The position numbers and the translations under genes were made by a program. Shown here piece by piece: positions 17,906 to 27,545 of a DNA stretch of 64,000 bases. Under the pieces are notes generated by a model. It had not been told where the DNA came from, made no database searches, and saw nothing but the letters and a program-made list of their open reading frames with translations. Within the stretch, counting starts at the first letter, position 1. The number at the start of each line of letters is the position of its first letter. The DNA lies in NCBI GenBank assembly GCA_946184615.1, contig CAMHFN010000006.1, positions 1 to 64,000 of the forward strand. The letters are read 5' to 3'. Source of the DNA: an uncultured Bacteroidales bacterium (GTDB taxonomy: Bacteria; Bacteroidota; Bacteroidia; Bacteroidales; F082).

Positions 17906-18937
17906 ATGAAAGAAAAAATTGAACAACTATTAAACGAAGTCCAAAACTTCCAGGCGGAGAGCAAAGAGGCACTGGAAGAGTTTCGTATCACTTATCTGAG
18001 CAAAAAAGGCATCATTCCCGCCTTATTTGCTGATTTTAAAACGGTCGCTCCCGAGCTTCGCAAGGAGATGGGCATGAAACTGAATGAGTTGAAAAATGTC
18101 GTCACCGCCAAAATCGAAGAACAACTGGAGCACTTTGAGACCCAAAACACGTCGGATGCCGGCTTCGACATGACCATGCCCGCCGCTGAAATGAAAGGCT
18201 CTCGTCATCCTCTTTCGGTGGTGCGCCGCGACATCAACGAGATTTTTTCCCACCTCGGCTTTACCATCGTGGAAGGTCCAGAGATCGAGGACGACTATCA
18301 TGTCTTCTCTGCATTGAACTTCCCTCTTGACCATCCCGCCCGCGACATGCAGGACACCTTCTTCATTCATAAAGAACCCAACGTAAATAAGGTTACTGAC
18401 ATCTTGCTGCGCACCCACACCTCTAGCGTTCAAGTACGCGCCATGGAGAAGCAACAGCCTCCAATCCGCATCATCGCCCCAGGCCGAGTGTTCCGCAATG
18501 AGGCCATCTCTGCTCGCGCCCACTGCATCTTCCATCAAATCGAAGGTCTTTACATTGACGAAAACGTTTCGTTTGCCGATTTGAAACAGACCCTCTACCA
18601 TTTCGTGCAAGAGTTTTTCGGCGAAGGTACTAAAGTGCGTTTTCGTCCCTCCTACTTCCCCTTCACGGAGACTTCGGCAGAGATGGACATCTCTTGCAAC
18701 ATCTGCGGGGGCAAAGGTTGCAACATCTGCAAACATACTGGTTGGGTGGAGATTTTGGGATGCGGCATGTGCGACCCCAACATCCTCATCGCTAGCGGCA
18801 TCGATCCTGAAAAATATACGGGATTCGCTTTCGGCATGGGCGTAGAACGTATCGCTATGCTGAAATACGGTATCAACGACCTAAGGTTGTTCTTTGAAAA
18901 CGACCTGAAGTTCTTGGAACAGTTCGAGTTAAGTTAA
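17906..18937 (+). CDS. pheS: Phenylalanyl-tRNA synthetase alpha subunit
   Basis: Catalytic alpha subunit of the alpha2-beta2 class II phenylalanyl-tRNA synthetase. Its 343 residues include the N-terminal coiled coil, motif 2 (GRVFRNEAISARAHCIFHQIEG) and motif 3 (GFAFGMGVERIAMLKYGI). A Cys-rich insertion (CNICGGKGCNICKHTGW) may bind zinc; I recall it as usual in Bacteroidota PheS. pheT is not in the window, so the two subunit genes are unlinked here. The gene converges on tatA with two bases between stops. Confidence 0.97.
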   Translation: MKEKIEQLLNEVQNFQAESKEALEEFRITYLSKKGIIPALFADFKTVAPELRKEMGMKLNELKNVVTAKIEEQLEHFETQNTSDAGFDMTMPAAEMKGSRHPLSVVRRDINEIFSHLGFTIVEGPEIEDDYHVFSALNFPLDHPARDMQDTFFIHKEPNVNKVTDILLRTHTSSVQVRAMEKQQPPIRIIAPGRVFRNEAISARAHCIFHQIEGLYIDENVSFADLKQTLYHFVQEFFGEGTKVRFRPSYFPFTETSAEMDISCNICGGKGCNICKHTGWVEILGCGMCDPNILIASGIDPEKYTGFAFGMGVERIAMLKYGINDLRLFFENDLKFLEQFELS

Positions 18938-18939
18938 AG

Positions 18940-19125
18940 TTAGTTTTCCTTTTTTCGTTCTCCGTTCTCCGTTTCTTCGTCCTTGCCATTCACGCCATCT
19001 TTGAAACTCTTGACGCCCTTACCTAGGCCACGCATGAGCTCGGGTATTTTTCTGCCGCCGAAAATCAGCAGTACAATCAATGCGATGAGAAGGATTTCCT
19101 GGTAGCCAATGAATAATAATGCCAT
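18940..19125 (-). CDS. tatA: Sec-independent protein translocase subunit TatA
   Basis: Small membrane protein forming the pore of the twin-arginine translocase. It has 61 residues: a single N-terminal transmembrane helix (EILLIALIVLLIFGG), the hinge GGRKIPEL and the amphipathic helix MRGLGKGVKSFKDGV. The charged tail (DEETENGERKKEN) is encoded by a GGAGAAC heptad repeat like those found elsewhere in the window, so the end of the protein may have been replaced by the repeat. No tatC is present here. TatA rather than TatB is inferred from the short length. Confidence 0.9.
   Translation of the reverse strand: MALLFIGYQEILLIALIVLLIFGGRKIPELMRGLGKGVKSFKDGVNGKDEETENGERKKEN
18955..18982. repeat. 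Heptad repeat at the 3' end of tatA
   Basis: The plus strand reads TTCGTTCTCCGTTCTCCGTTTC; on the coding strand this is GAAACGGAGAACGGAGAACG, period seven. It encodes the last residues of TatA (ENGERK). Confidence 0.65.
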
Positions 19126-19164
19126 AAGTTTTAATTGTTAATTTTCTGCAAAAATAACAAATAT

Positions 19165-21159
19165 ATGAAAAACACGGTCTTATTTCTTTTATTTCTTGTG
19201 CTGACCTGCACGGGTCTCCAAGCCCAAAAACAATACACCCTTCTGTCACCCAACCAAAAAATCACCGTGACAGTGAAAACAGGAGACCATCTGAGCTATG
19301 CCGTGACCCATGAAAACACCGTTGTGCTAGCCGATTCGCCTATTGCCATGACCCTCGACAATGGTACCGTATTAGGAGCTCCTGCCAAAGTTAGCGATGT
19401 GGAGACCGAAAAGACCTATCAGACGATCAAAACCCCTTTCTATAAAAGGAATACAATCAAAGAAGAATATAACGAGTTGGATATCCGTTTCAAAGGAAAC
19501 TATAGCGTGATTTTCCGAGCCTATAATGAAGGAGTGGCCTATCGTTTTGAGACCCGTTTCAGCAAGCCCCTCACCATTGAAAGTGAGACCGCTGACTTCC
19601 AATTCGATGCAGATTACCAAAATTTGATTCCGTATGTGCTCCGACGTGCCGGACAAGAAGGCGACATCATCCAACAGCAGTTCTACAACTCGTTTGAAAA
19701 CACCTACACCACCACGACGTTAAGCCAGATGGATCCCGACAAACTGGCCTTCCTTCCTGTGTTGGTGGAACTCAAAGACGGCAAAAAAGTGGTTATAACC
19801 GAGGCTGATTTGGAAGACTTTCCCGGCTTATATATACGCAACGCGAAGGGCCAAACAGGTTTTACTGCCGTCCATGCTGGATATCCAAAAGTCCGTGAAC
19901 AAGGAGGCCACAACAATCTGCAATATCTCGTGAAGGAACGTGAAAACTATATCGCTAAGGTCCAAGGCAAACGCAGCTTCCCCTGGCGTTGCATTGTGAT
20001 TTCGGAACATGATAAAGACTTGGCTGACAACGACATGGTCTATAAGCTCGCCTCGCCCAGCCGCATTCAAGATGTAAGTTGGATCAAGCCAGGGAAGGTA
20101 GCTTGGGACTGGTGGAATGCTTGGAACATCTATGGGGTGGATTTCAAAGCTGGCATCAACAACGAGACCTATAAATACTATATCGACTTCGCCTCAAAAT
20201 ACGGCATCGAATACGTTATCTTGGATGAAGGATGGGCGGTCAACAAACAGGCCGACCTCTTCCAAGTGGTGCCCGAGATCGACATTCAGGAACTGGTAAA
20301 CTATGGTGCAGAACGCCATGTAGGCATCGTATTATGGGTCGGTTATGCTGCCATTGACAAAGACATGGAACGGGTGTGTCAACATTATGCCTTGATGGGG
20401 GTGAAAGGCTTTAAGGTGGACTTCATGGATGGTGACGATCAGATGATTGTTGACTTTTACTACCGCATGGCGGAGACTGCCGCTAAATATCATCTCTTTG
20501 TGGATTTCCACGGGGCATATAAACCTACAGGATTGAACCGCACTTGGCCCAACGTGCTCAACCATGAAGGCGTTTACGGTTTAGAACAGGCCAAGTGGGA
20601 CGACAACAGCGACTTGGTCACAAACGAAGTCACCATTCCTTTCATTCGCATGGTGGCGGGTCCGATGGACTACACCCAGGGGGCGATGAAGAACGCCAAC
20701 AAGAACAACTTCAAGGCGATTTACACCGAGCCGATGAGTCAAGGTACACGTTGCAGACAATTGGCAGAATACGTGATCTTTGAGTCGCCATTCAACATGC
20801 TTTGCGATAGTCCGAGCAACTATCTGAACGAGGATGAGTGCACACAGTTCATCGCCAGTGTGCCCACCACTTGGGACGAGACCATGGTGTTGGATGGTGC
20901 TGTCGGCGAATATTTAGTGATAGCACGAAAGAAAGACTATCATTGGTACATCGGTGCCATTACCAACTGGGAGGAACGCGATTTGACGATCGACCTCTCT
21001 GTCTTACCTGGTTTTGGAGCCAAATCGGGAAAAATCTTCCGCGATGGTCCCAATGCCAACCGCGTGGCCAAAGATTATGTCTCTGAGCAAGTCCAAGTAT
21101 GGGGCAACACGGTCAAGGTTCATCTCGCCAAAGGCGGTGGAGCGGTGATTCTATTTTAA
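19165..21159 (+). CDS. Glycoside hydrolase family 97 (alpha-glucosidase/alpha-galactosidase type)
   Basis: Exported alpha-glycosidase of 664 residues. I start at MKNTVLFLLFLV, which gives a clear signal peptide. The N-terminal beta-sandwich is followed by a TIM barrel with WDWWNAWNIYGVDFK, YVILDEGWAVNKQADL, FKVDFMDGDDQMIVDFY and LNHEGVYGLEQAKW, then a C-terminal beta domain. GH97 contains inverting enzymes that use Glu bases and retaining enzymes with an Asp nucleophile; the VDFMDGDDQ segment suggests the retaining type, but I cannot settle this without an alignment. It probably acts in the periplasm on alpha-linked oligosaccharides. No SusC/SusD pair is adjacent. Confidence 0.92.
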   Translation: MKNTVLFLLFLVLTCTGLQAQKQYTLLSPNQKITVTVKTGDHLSYAVTHENTVVLADSPIAMTLDNGTVLGAPAKVSDVETEKTYQTIKTPFYKRNTIKEEYNELDIRFKGNYSVIFRAYNEGVAYRFETRFSKPLTIESETADFQFDADYQNLIPYVLRRAGQEGDIIQQQFYNSFENTYTTTTLSQMDPDKLAFLPVLVELKDGKKVVITEADLEDFPGLYIRNAKGQTGFTAVHAGYPKVREQGGHNNLQYLVKERENYIAKVQGKRSFPWRCIVISEHDKDLADNDMVYKLASPSRIQDVSWIKPGKVAWDWWNAWNIYGVDFKAGINNETYKYYIDFASKYGIEYVILDEGWAVNKQADLFQVVPEIDIQELVNYGAERHVGIVLWVGYAAIDKDMERVCQHYALMGVKGFKVDFMDGDDQMIVDFYYRMAETAAKYHLFVDFHGAYKPTGLNRTWPNVLNHEGVYGLEQAKWDDNSDLVTNEVTIPFIRMVAGPMDYTQGAMKNANKNNFKAIYTEPMSQGTRCRQLAEYVIFESPFNMLCDSPSNYLNEDECTQFIASVPTTWDETMVLDGAVGEYLVIARKKDYHWYIGAITNWEERDLTIDLSVLPGFGAKSGKIFRDGPNANRVAKDYVSEQVQVWGNTVKVHLAKGGGAVILF

Positions 21160-21181
21160 AAGACAGAAGCAAGAAGCAAGA
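21160..21181 (+). repeat. Short heptad repeat between GH97 and the RluA-type gene
   Basis: AGACAGAAGCAAGAAGCAAGA contains AGCAAGA twice in register and leads directly into the start codon at 21182. It may also provide the purine-rich sequence before the start. Confidence 0.55.
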
Positions 21182-21856
21182 ATGATTGACGATAGGATTT
21201 TATATGAAGACAATCACCTCATTGTGGTGAACAAGCTTCCTTCGGAAATCGTACAGGGCGACAAAACTGGCGATGTATGCCTACTTGACGATGTTAAGGC
21301 TTACATTAAAGAGAAATATGACAAACCTGGCAATGTGTTCGCCGGCCTTGTTCACCGTATCGACCGCCCTGTGAGCGGAGCTGTGGTGTTTGCCAAGACC
21401 AGCAAAGCCCTTTCGAGAATGACCGTCAAAGTGAAGGACCGCGACTTCCATAAGGTGTACTGGGCCATCGTAAAAAACCGTCCCCCGAAAGAAGCTGACG
21501 TGCTGGAGGATTACCTTGTTAAAAACGAGAAGCAAAACAAATCGTATGTGGTACCCGAAGGCACCAAAGAGGCCAAGTTGGCACGGCTGAGTTACCGTTT
21601 AATAGGAAAATCCGACAATTACTATCTATTGGAAGTAGAGCTTTTCACGGGCCGACATCATCAGATTCGTTGCCAATTGGCTCATATTGGCTGTCCCATC
21701 AAAGGCGATTTGAAATACGGCTATCCACGAAGCAATCCTGATGCCTCCATTTGCCTTCATGCCTATCGCATCTCATTCGAGCATCCCGTACAGAAAACAC
21801 AAGTTGACATCACAGCTCCCCTACCCAAGACCCAACCCTGGCCGTTTTTTAGTTGA
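21182..21856 (+). CDS. RluA-family pseudouridine synthase
   Basis: Predicted RNA pseudouridine synthase of 224 residues without an S4 domain. It has the RluA-family active-site block LVHRIDRPVSGAVVFAKTSKAL, with the catalytic Asp in HRIDRP, the YWAIVKNRP strand, and the late LFTGRHHQIRCQLAHIGCPIKGD block. The short catalytic-domain-only architecture resembles RluA/TruC-type enzymes, so the target may be rRNA or tRNA; I cannot decide. It converges on mnmA, with a hairpin built from heptad repeats at the shared 3' ends. Confidence 0.92.
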   Translation: MIDDRILYEDNHLIVVNKLPSEIVQGDKTGDVCLLDDVKAYIKEKYDKPGNVFAGLVHRIDRPVSGAVVFAKTSKALSRMTVKVKDRDFHKVYWAIVKNRPPKEADVLEDYLVKNEKQNKSYVVPEGTKEAKLARLSYRLIGKSDNYYLLEVELFTGRHHQIRCQLAHIGCPIKGDLKYGYPRSNPDASICLHAYRISFEHPVQKTQVDITAPLPKTQPWPFFS

Positions 21857-21890
21857 AAGTTATTTTCACTTTCCATTTTCCACGATCACC
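21856..21890. repeat. Heptad-repeat hairpin at the convergent ends of the RluA-type gene and mnmA
   Basis: GAAAGTTATTTTCACTTTC forms a small inverted repeat, followed by CATTTTCCAC. On the minus strand GTGGAAAATGGAAAGTGA has a seven-base period and encodes the last residues (ENGK) and stop of MnmA. It may serve as a weak bidirectional terminator. Confidence 0.55.
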
Positions 21891-22939
21891 CCACTCCCCA
21901 GAACGTATGGTTCCGTATCGTGATAGAGAACACCAAACTGTCCCGGGGCGATTCCAGAGACAGCTACATCCGAGATGATGTCAGCCCCCTGCTCAGTAAG
22001 ATGGATGGTGCCTAGGGTAAACTCCGGCTGGTGACGGATTTTATAACGGACCCTCATGCCTTCGACAAGATGAAGGGTTGGATTCATCATCTGTATGTCG
22101 CCCAACGGGATGATCTCCGTATATTGCGCCACGGGGTCGTAGCCTTGCGACACATATATAATATTATTAGGGATATCCTTTTTGACCACGAACCAAGGAC
22201 CGCCACCGAGGCCGAGGCCTTTGCGTTGTCCGATGGTATGAAACCAGAAGCCCTTGTGGCGCCCCAGTTTCTTGCCCGTCTCCAGCTCCACGATGTCGCC
22301 TGGCATCTCACCAACATATTCACGGATATAGTCGTTATAGTTGATTTTTCCCAGGAAACAAATCCCTTGGCTATCATGGCGTTCGGCCGATGGCAGCTTG
22401 TATTGGGCGGCCAATTCACGCACCTTAGGCTTGGGCAGATCGCCAATGGGGAAGATCACCTTGCTCAGCTGGGCGTAGGTGATGCGCCCAAGGAAATAGG
22501 TCTGATCCTTGAAGGTATCCGCCGCGGTACCCAACCAAAAGATACCTTTCTCGTCCTCCCACGAACGCGCGTAGTGTCCTGTGGCTATTTTGTCGAAGTG
22601 ATGGCCTTCTTTCTCTTCGAAGGCGCCCAGTTTGATCCATCGGTTGCACATCACATCGGGGTTGGGTGTGAGGCCTTTGCGCACCATTTCCATGGTATAA
22701 CGGCCGACGGTCTCGAAGTACTCGTGTTGCAAATCGACAATGTCGAAGGGACAGCCGTATTTCTTGGCGATATAGGTGGTGATCTCGATATCTTCTTCAG
22801 AGGGGCAGGACGAGAGGTCTTCCTTTCCTTCCATACCTATTTTGATGTAAAAAATATGTGGTGTGAAGCCTTGTTCTTTGAGCAGGGGCACCACCACGGA
22901 GCTATCGACTCCACCCGAAACTAGTGCGGCGATGTTCAT
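21866..22939 (-). CDS. mnmA: tRNA-specific 2-thiouridylase MnmA
   Basis: Thiolates U34 of tRNA Lys, Glu and Gln. The start is ATG 22939 (MNIAALVSGG); the track ORF begins at a TTG inside the promoter box. Features are the PP-loop AALVSGGVDSSVV, first catalytic Cys in NPDVMCNRWIKLG, second Cys in DSQGICFLGKINY, and the C-terminal beta-barrel (HTIGQRKGLGLGGGPWFV). An insert in the N-terminal part (KEDLSSCPSEEDIE) and the length of 357 residues agree with Bacteroidota MnmA. The last four residues derive from a heptad repeat. The family call is secure. Confidence 0.96.
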   Translation of the reverse strand: MNIAALVSGGVDSSVVVPLLKEQGFTPHIFYIKIGMEGKEDLSSCPSEEDIEITTYIAKKYGCPFDIVDLQHEYFETVGRYTMEMVRKGLTPNPDVMCNRWIKLGAFEEKEGHHFDKIATGHYARSWEDEKGIFWLGTAADTFKDQTYFLGRITYAQLSKVIFPIGDLPKPKVRELAAQYKLPSAERHDSQGICFLGKINYNDYIREYVGEMPGDIVELETGKKLGRHKGFWFHTIGQRKGLGLGGGPWFVVKKDIPNNIIYVSQGYDPVAQYTEIIPLGDIQMMNPTLHLVEGMRVRYKIRHQPEFTLGTIHLTEQGADIISDVAVSGIAPGQFGVLYHDTEPYVLGSGVIVENGK

Positions 22940-22954
22940 GGGTGATTTTTTCGG

Positions 22955-22962
22955 CAAAAATA
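22955..22962 (-). promoter_or_regulatory. -7 box of mnmA
   Basis: TATTTTTG on the minus strand, 15 bases before the chosen ATG. It overlaps the TTG that opens the track ORF, which supports the downstream ATG as the start. Confidence 0.5.
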
Positions 22963-23067
22963 CACTTTTTCAAATACTTTTTTTATTCCTTTTATTCTTA
23001 TTTGCACCAATAAATAGGGTGTTCAAATTTATTTTTTGCCCTATGTCGGACATTGGGATTTTTTTTC

Positions 23068-23075
23068 TAATTTTG
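23068..23075 (+). promoter_or_regulatory. -7 box upstream of the large T9SS protein
   Basis: TAATTTTG matches TAnnTTTG and leaves an AT-rich leader of about 90 bases before the ATG at 23171. No well-spaced -33 box is evident. The remaining 22963-23170 spacer shows no gene. Confidence 0.45.
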
Positions 23076-23170
23076 CAGCCGATTTGGAAGAATCCTTTAG
23101 ATTACACTAACAAGCTGAAAAACAATAGATAACATAATTCATTAATCATTAAAAAACAAAGTAAAAAGAA

Positions 23171-26100
23171 ATGAAAAGGAGATTTACAATCCTTACTGCA
23201 GCCTTCGCGCTGCTCGCATTCCTCGCCATCCCGATGGGGATGATGGGACAAACCGCCTCGTTCGCTCCTAGTGACTTTAATGGTCAAGGAACAACTGGAA
23301 CGGGTAGTGCAATTTCAGCAACCGTTGATGGTGTTACTTTTGCCTGTGACAAGGGCTATGGCACAACTCAAATTCGTTGCTATAGTGGTGGTGTCATCAC
23401 TATTTCTTCTTCAAACACAATTACTGCAATTTCTTTCACTTTCTCTGGCAGTTACACTGGAGGAATGGAAACATCTTACACAAGTCTGTCTACTACTTCA
23501 TGGACTAAAACTCTGAGTAGCCAAGCTCGTATTACGGCATGTAGTGTTTCTTACACTGGTGGTGATACTCCTCAACCTACCACTTACACTGTTACCTTCG
23601 ATGCTGGTGAGGGTACATTTGTTGCCAGCAATGATTTACCGTACGAAAGCAACACGGTTGAGGCTGGCACTTACATCCTGCCTAGCGCAACCCGAGATGG
23701 CTACACTTTTAATGGTTGGGCTTTGGGCGAAAGCACTTACGAAGGTGGTGCAACCTATACGGTAAATGACGATGCTGAATTTGTGGCAACGTACACTGAA
23801 AATAGCGGTAATGACGACGAAATAACCGCAACATTAAATATTCAAGCCTATGCCCAAGCCAACAGTTGGGTTAATGGTACAAAATATACTACAGCCACAG
23901 TTGCCCCTGTTACTTTCACTGCAAATGGTGGTGGCAATACAGGAAAGTATTATACTAATGGCCAAGATTGGAGATTCTATCAAAACGAAAGTGCCAGTAT
24001 TACGATTTCTTTGGCAGATGGATATACGCTTGTTAGCGTTAAACCCACATATAGTGTTAGTAATGGTGGTGTCCTGAAAAACGGGAATACCACTATCGCA
24101 AGTGGAACGACTGTGAGTGTTTCTGGAACCTCTGTTACCTTTACTGTTGGCAATAGTGGGTCAGCCACTAATGGCCAAGTGAGATTCACGAACATTGATG
24201 TTGTTTATGTTTCTGATGGAAGCACTCAAACTGCAAGCGACCTCGCTATCGCCAGCCCTACAGGCGACCTCACTTTCGACCTCTACAACAACACGACAGC
24301 TCAAGTGATTAGCTACACCACTTCCAGCACGGGTGCCATTACGATCACCCCAGCTGAAAGCATCTATTTCAGCTATGTTCATGACGCTACAGCAAAAACG
24401 ATCACCGTCACTCCTTTGGCTGTGACCCCAAGCGCACAAACCGTCACCATCGACCAAGAAGCCGATGATAATTACTATGGTGGAACCGCTACCTTTACGG
24501 TTTCCGTTGTCAATAGCGATCCTAACCTTCCTGGCACTGAGAACAATCCTTACACCGTTGCCCAAGCTCGCGCCGCCATTGATGCCAATATGGGCACTCA
24601 AAACGTGTATGCCACGGGTATCGTTTCCGCTATCCCGACGGCTTATAACTCCACTTATGGTAACATTACCTTCAATATGGTGGATGAAACCGGTGATGAG
24701 GTCTTCCTGCAAGCCTACCGCTGTGGTGGCGATGAAGCTGCCAATGTTACCGTTGGCGATGTTGCCGTGGTTTATGGTGATCTGACCAAATATGGTTCGA
24801 CATACGAGTTTGGCCAAGGTTGCCAGGTGGTTTCTTTGACGCATCCTGTCATCACCGAGCCCACCATCACTGTCAATCCCGATGTGGTTGATGTAGATGC
24901 ACTACTGCATGCCGTACAATTGCCTATTACTTACAGTAACATCGTTGTTGAAAACTATCAATCTTTCGGTGTTCAATTCTATGATGCCGAAGGCGAAGAA
25001 ACAGAAATGCCTGATTGGCTTGTTGTTATGGTAACTGGAGTAATAGAAGGCAATGATGATGAGTACGTAGTGACTTGCGCTATACCTGCCAACCAAGGCG
25101 AAGCCCACTCAACCTATCTCAAAGTGTATGCTTATGATGCCGAACAAAACGTAGTTTATTCCAACCTCATCACCATCAGCCAAGCGGCTCCCACCTATGC
25201 TGAACTGCCCTTCGCATTTAATGGCGGTAAGGCTGACATCGAAGGCACTGATGGCCTCTACCAAGAAGGTCTTGATGATTATAGTGCAAGTACTAATCCT
25301 ACCACCAAACTGAAATTCGACAACACTGGCGACTGGTTGCTGCTCCAATTCAACGAGCGCCCCGGCACCCTCACTTTCGATATCAAGAACAACAGCTTCT
25401 CTGGAGGTACTTTTAAAGTGCAGACGTCAGAAAATGGTGTTACTTTCACTGATTTGAAGACTTACACTGAAATAAGCGGAACCCAAAACGAAGAGTTCAC
25501 CAACTTGGGCGAAAACGTTCGTTATATCAAGTGGATCTATACTGAAAAGGTCAGTGGCAATGTCGGTTTGGGCAACATCGCTCTTGCTGAATACACTGAA
25601 CCTCAGCAGTACACCCTGACGGTTGAGCCTTTCGAGAACCTCGAACTCATCACCTTCGTGAATGAGGAGATGGTCATGGAAGGCGATGGCGAGATCACAG
25701 TGACTGAAGGCGACGAAATCATGCTGAGCGTTGTCGCACTTGAAGGTTATGAAATGGAAACCTTGATGGTGAACGGCGAGAACCATGTCGATGACATTGC
25801 CGAAGACTACATTTACACCTTTGTAATGCCTGCCGAGAATGTTACCATCAGCGCTACTGCTGTGGAGGATGTTCCTGTTACTCCTAGCACTTGGGTGCTG
25901 ACCGACCTCGCAGACCTTACCGAGAATGACGTGTTCGTCATCGTGGGTGACAACGGCAACACTTACGCCATGTCGAATGACAAAGGTACTTCAGCCGCTC
26001 CTGCTGCTGTTGCTGTTACTGTGGTTGAAGGCACGCTGTCGGGCGAACCTGCTGCCAACCTCCAGTGGAACATCAGCATTACTGAAGATGGTTATACCTT

Positions 26101-27454
26101 CTATCCAAATGGTGAAACTGAGACTTGGTTGTATTGCACTAACACCAACAATGGCGTTCGCGTGGGAACCAATACCAACAATGTTTTCGTTCTTGATAAT
26201 GAAAGCGGTTATCTTAAGAATGTCGCCACTTCTCGTTATATTGGTATCTACGACTCACAAGACTGGAGATGCTACACTAACACTACAGGTAACATTGCCA
26301 ACCAGACCTTTGCTTTCTACAAGAAAGTTGCTGCCGCCACTGAGACCTACACCCTCGACATCATTGGTTACGAGGCTGGCAGCGACGGCGGTTATTACCT
26401 CATCGCTTCGCCTGTTACCGTGGATCCTTCTACCATTGGCATGACCGCCGGTGAATACGACCTCTATTCCTTCGACCAAGCTGAAGCTGATGAATGGCGC
26501 AACTACAAACAAAATGCCTTCAACCTCGAACCTGGCAAGGGCTACCTCTACGCCAAGCAAGCTACCGAACCAGACCAAGTATTCCATTTCGAGCTCACCG
26601 GCACGCCTTACAACGGCAACGGAGTTATCGAACTGACTTATGACGACAACGCCGTCGACTTCCAAGGCTGGAACCTCGTGGGTAACCCCTGGGGCGTGAA
26701 AGCTTACCCCGACCACGCTTTCTATACCATGAACAGCGATGGTTCTGGCATCGATGTTACACCTAATGTGGCTGGCACCGAAGTCGATCGCATGACGGGT
26801 ATCTTTGTGGTGGCCGAAAGTGAAGACGAAACCGTGACCTTTGCAACCGAGAATCCGAACAGCAAGAACGCCAACCTCGCCTTGAACCTCACCAACAGCG
26901 ACAAGCTCGTCGACCGCGCCATCGTCCGCTTCGGCGAAGGCCGTCAGCTGCCCAAGTTCCAACTCAACCCGAACCACACCAAGATCTATATGCCTGTGGA
27001 TGGCAAGGACTACGCTATTGTCAACTCGGATGAGATGGGCGAAATGCCTGTCAGCTTCAAGGCCGAAAACGATGGCACCTACACCTTCAGCGTCAATGCC
27101 GAGGAAGTGAGCTTCGTCTACCTCCACCTCATCGACAACATGACGGGCAACGACATCGACCTGCTCAGCACGCCTAGCTACAGCTTCGAGGCTCGCACCA
27201 CCGACTACGCCAACCGTTTCCGCCTAGTGTTCAGCGCCAATGATATCGATAGCGACATCTTCGCTTTCGTCAGCAACGGCCAGATCATCGTCAACGGCAA
27301 CGGCATGCTCCAGATGTTCGATATGACAGGCCGCATGATCAGCAGCTACAATGTCAACGAACCTATCACCACCGAGGGCATGGCCGCCGGCGTTTATATG
27401 ATCCGCCTCATCAACGGCAACGATGTCAAGACACAGAAGATTGTCGTGAAATAA
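23171..27454 (+). CDS. Large secreted surface protein with InlB-like repeat and T9SS sorting domain
   Basis: Predicted exported protein of 1427 residues. It has a signal peptide (FALLAFLAIPMGMMGQ). Next come Thr/Ser-rich beta modules, a Listeria-Bacteroides type repeat near residues 135-210 (GYTFNGWALGESTYEGGATY), an OB-fold-like segment near 455-555 (TENNPYTVAQARAAID), and a discoidin-like stretch near 685-800. The end (MLQMFDMTGRMISSYNVNEP ... TQKIVVK) is a T9SS C-terminal sorting domain. I do not recognise a catalytic domain, so function is unknown; adhesion or carbohydrate binding would be guesses. The first two thirds are more AT-rich than the last third. A strong terminator follows. Confidence 0.85.
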   Translation: MKRRFTILTAAFALLAFLAIPMGMMGQTASFAPSDFNGQGTTGTGSAISATVDGVTFACDKGYGTTQIRCYSGGVITISSSNTITAISFTFSGSYTGGMETSYTSLSTTSWTKTLSSQARITACSVSYTGGDTPQPTTYTVTFDAGEGTFVASNDLPYESNTVEAGTYILPSATRDGYTFNGWALGESTYEGGATYTVNDDAEFVATYTENSGNDDEITATLNIQAYAQANSWVNGTKYTTATVAPVTFTANGGGNTGKYYTNGQDWRFYQNESASITISLADGYTLVSVKPTYSVSNGGVLKNGNTTIASGTTVSVSGTSVTFTVGNSGSATNGQVRFTNIDVVYVSDGSTQTASDLAIASPTGDLTFDLYNNTTAQVISYTTSSTGAITITPAESIYFSYVHDATAKTITVTPLAVTPSAQTVTIDQEADDNYYGGTATFTVSVVNSDPNLPGTENNPYTVAQARAAIDANMGTQNVYATGIVSAIPTAYNSTYGNITFNMVDETGDEVFLQAYRCGGDEAANVTVGDVAVVYGDLTKYGSTYEFGQGCQVVSLTHPVITEPTITVNPDVVDVDALLHAVQLPITYSNIVVENYQSFGVQFYDAEGEETEMPDWLVVMVTGVIEGNDDEYVVTCAIPANQGEAHSTYLKVYAYDAEQNVVYSNLITISQAAPTYAELPFAFNGGKADIEGTDGLYQEGLDDYSASTNPTTKLKFDNTGDWLLLQFNERPGTLTFDIKNNSFSGGTFKVQTSENGVTFTDLKTYTEISGTQNEEFTNLGENVRYIKWIYTEKVSGNVGLGNIALAEYTEPQQYTLTVEPFENLELITFVNEEMVMEGDGEITVTEGDEIMLSVVALEGYEMETLMVNGENHVDDIAEDYIYTFVMPAENVTISATAVEDVPVTPSTWVLTDLADLTENDVFVIVGDNGNTYAMSNDKGTSAAPAAVAVTVVEGTLSGEPAANLQWNISITEDGYTFYPNGETETWLYCTNTNNGVRVGTNTNNVFVLDNESGYLKNVATSRYIGIYDSQDWRCYTNTTGNIANQTFAFYKKVAAATETYTLDIIGYEAGSDGGYYLIASPVTVDPSTIGMTAGEYDLYSFDQAEADEWRNYKQNAFNLEPGKGYLYAKQATEPDQVFHFELTGTPYNGNGVIELTYDDNAVDFQGWNLVGNPWGVKAYPDHAFYTMNSDGSGIDVTPNVAGTEVDRMTGIFVVAESEDETVTFATENPNSKNANLALNLTNSDKLVDRAIVRFGEGRQLPKFQLNPNHTKIYMPVDGKDYAIVNSDEMGEMPVSFKAENDGTYTFSVNAEEVSFVYLHLIDNMTGNDIDLLSTPSYSFEARTTDYANRFRLVFSANDIDSDIFAFVSNGQIIVNGNGMLQMFDMTGRMISSYNVNEPITTEGMAAGVYMIRLINGNDVKTQKIVVK

Positions 27455-27478
27455 GAAGTCAGAAGTCAGAAGACGAAA
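27452..27478 (+). repeat. Heptad repeat after the large T9SS gene
   Basis: Starting at the stop codon, GAAGTCA GAAGTCA GAAGACG AAAGAAA reads in seven-base steps. It lies just before the terminator hairpin. Confidence 0.6.
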
Positions 27479-27480
27479 GA

Positions 27481-27517
27481 AAAGTCGGCATTGCAGTTGC
27501 AGTGCCGACTTTTTTAT
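27481..27517 (+). terminator. Rho-independent terminator of the large T9SS gene
   Basis: AAAGTCGGCA (27481-27490) and TGCCGACTTT (27503-27512) form a perfect 10-bp stem around a 12-base loop, directly followed by a T-tract (TTTTTATTT). This is the clearest intrinsic terminator in the window. Confidence 0.88.
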
Positions 27518-27520
27518 TTG

Positions 27521-27528
27521 TATCTTTG
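27521..27528 (+). promoter_or_regulatory. -7 box of the YraN-family gene
   Basis: TATCTTTG lies directly after the T-tract of the preceding terminator and only 17 bases before the ATG at 27546, so the 5' leader would be very short. Confidence 0.55.
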
Positions 27529-27545
27529 TCGGAAAAACACTATTG

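Noticed and set aside
18661-18780. Cys-rich stretch in pheS as an unusual zinc insertion
   Set aside because: I recall the same CxxCGGKGCxxC segment as usual in Bacteroidota PheS, so it is not a novelty.
22031-22924. 297-residue plus-strand ORF opposite mnmA
   Set aside because: Antisense shadow of a complete MnmA with all catalytic motifs.
26255-27127. 290-residue minus-strand ORF inside the large T9SS gene
   Set aside because: Shadow of the plus-strand protein, which continues unbroken to a sorting domain.
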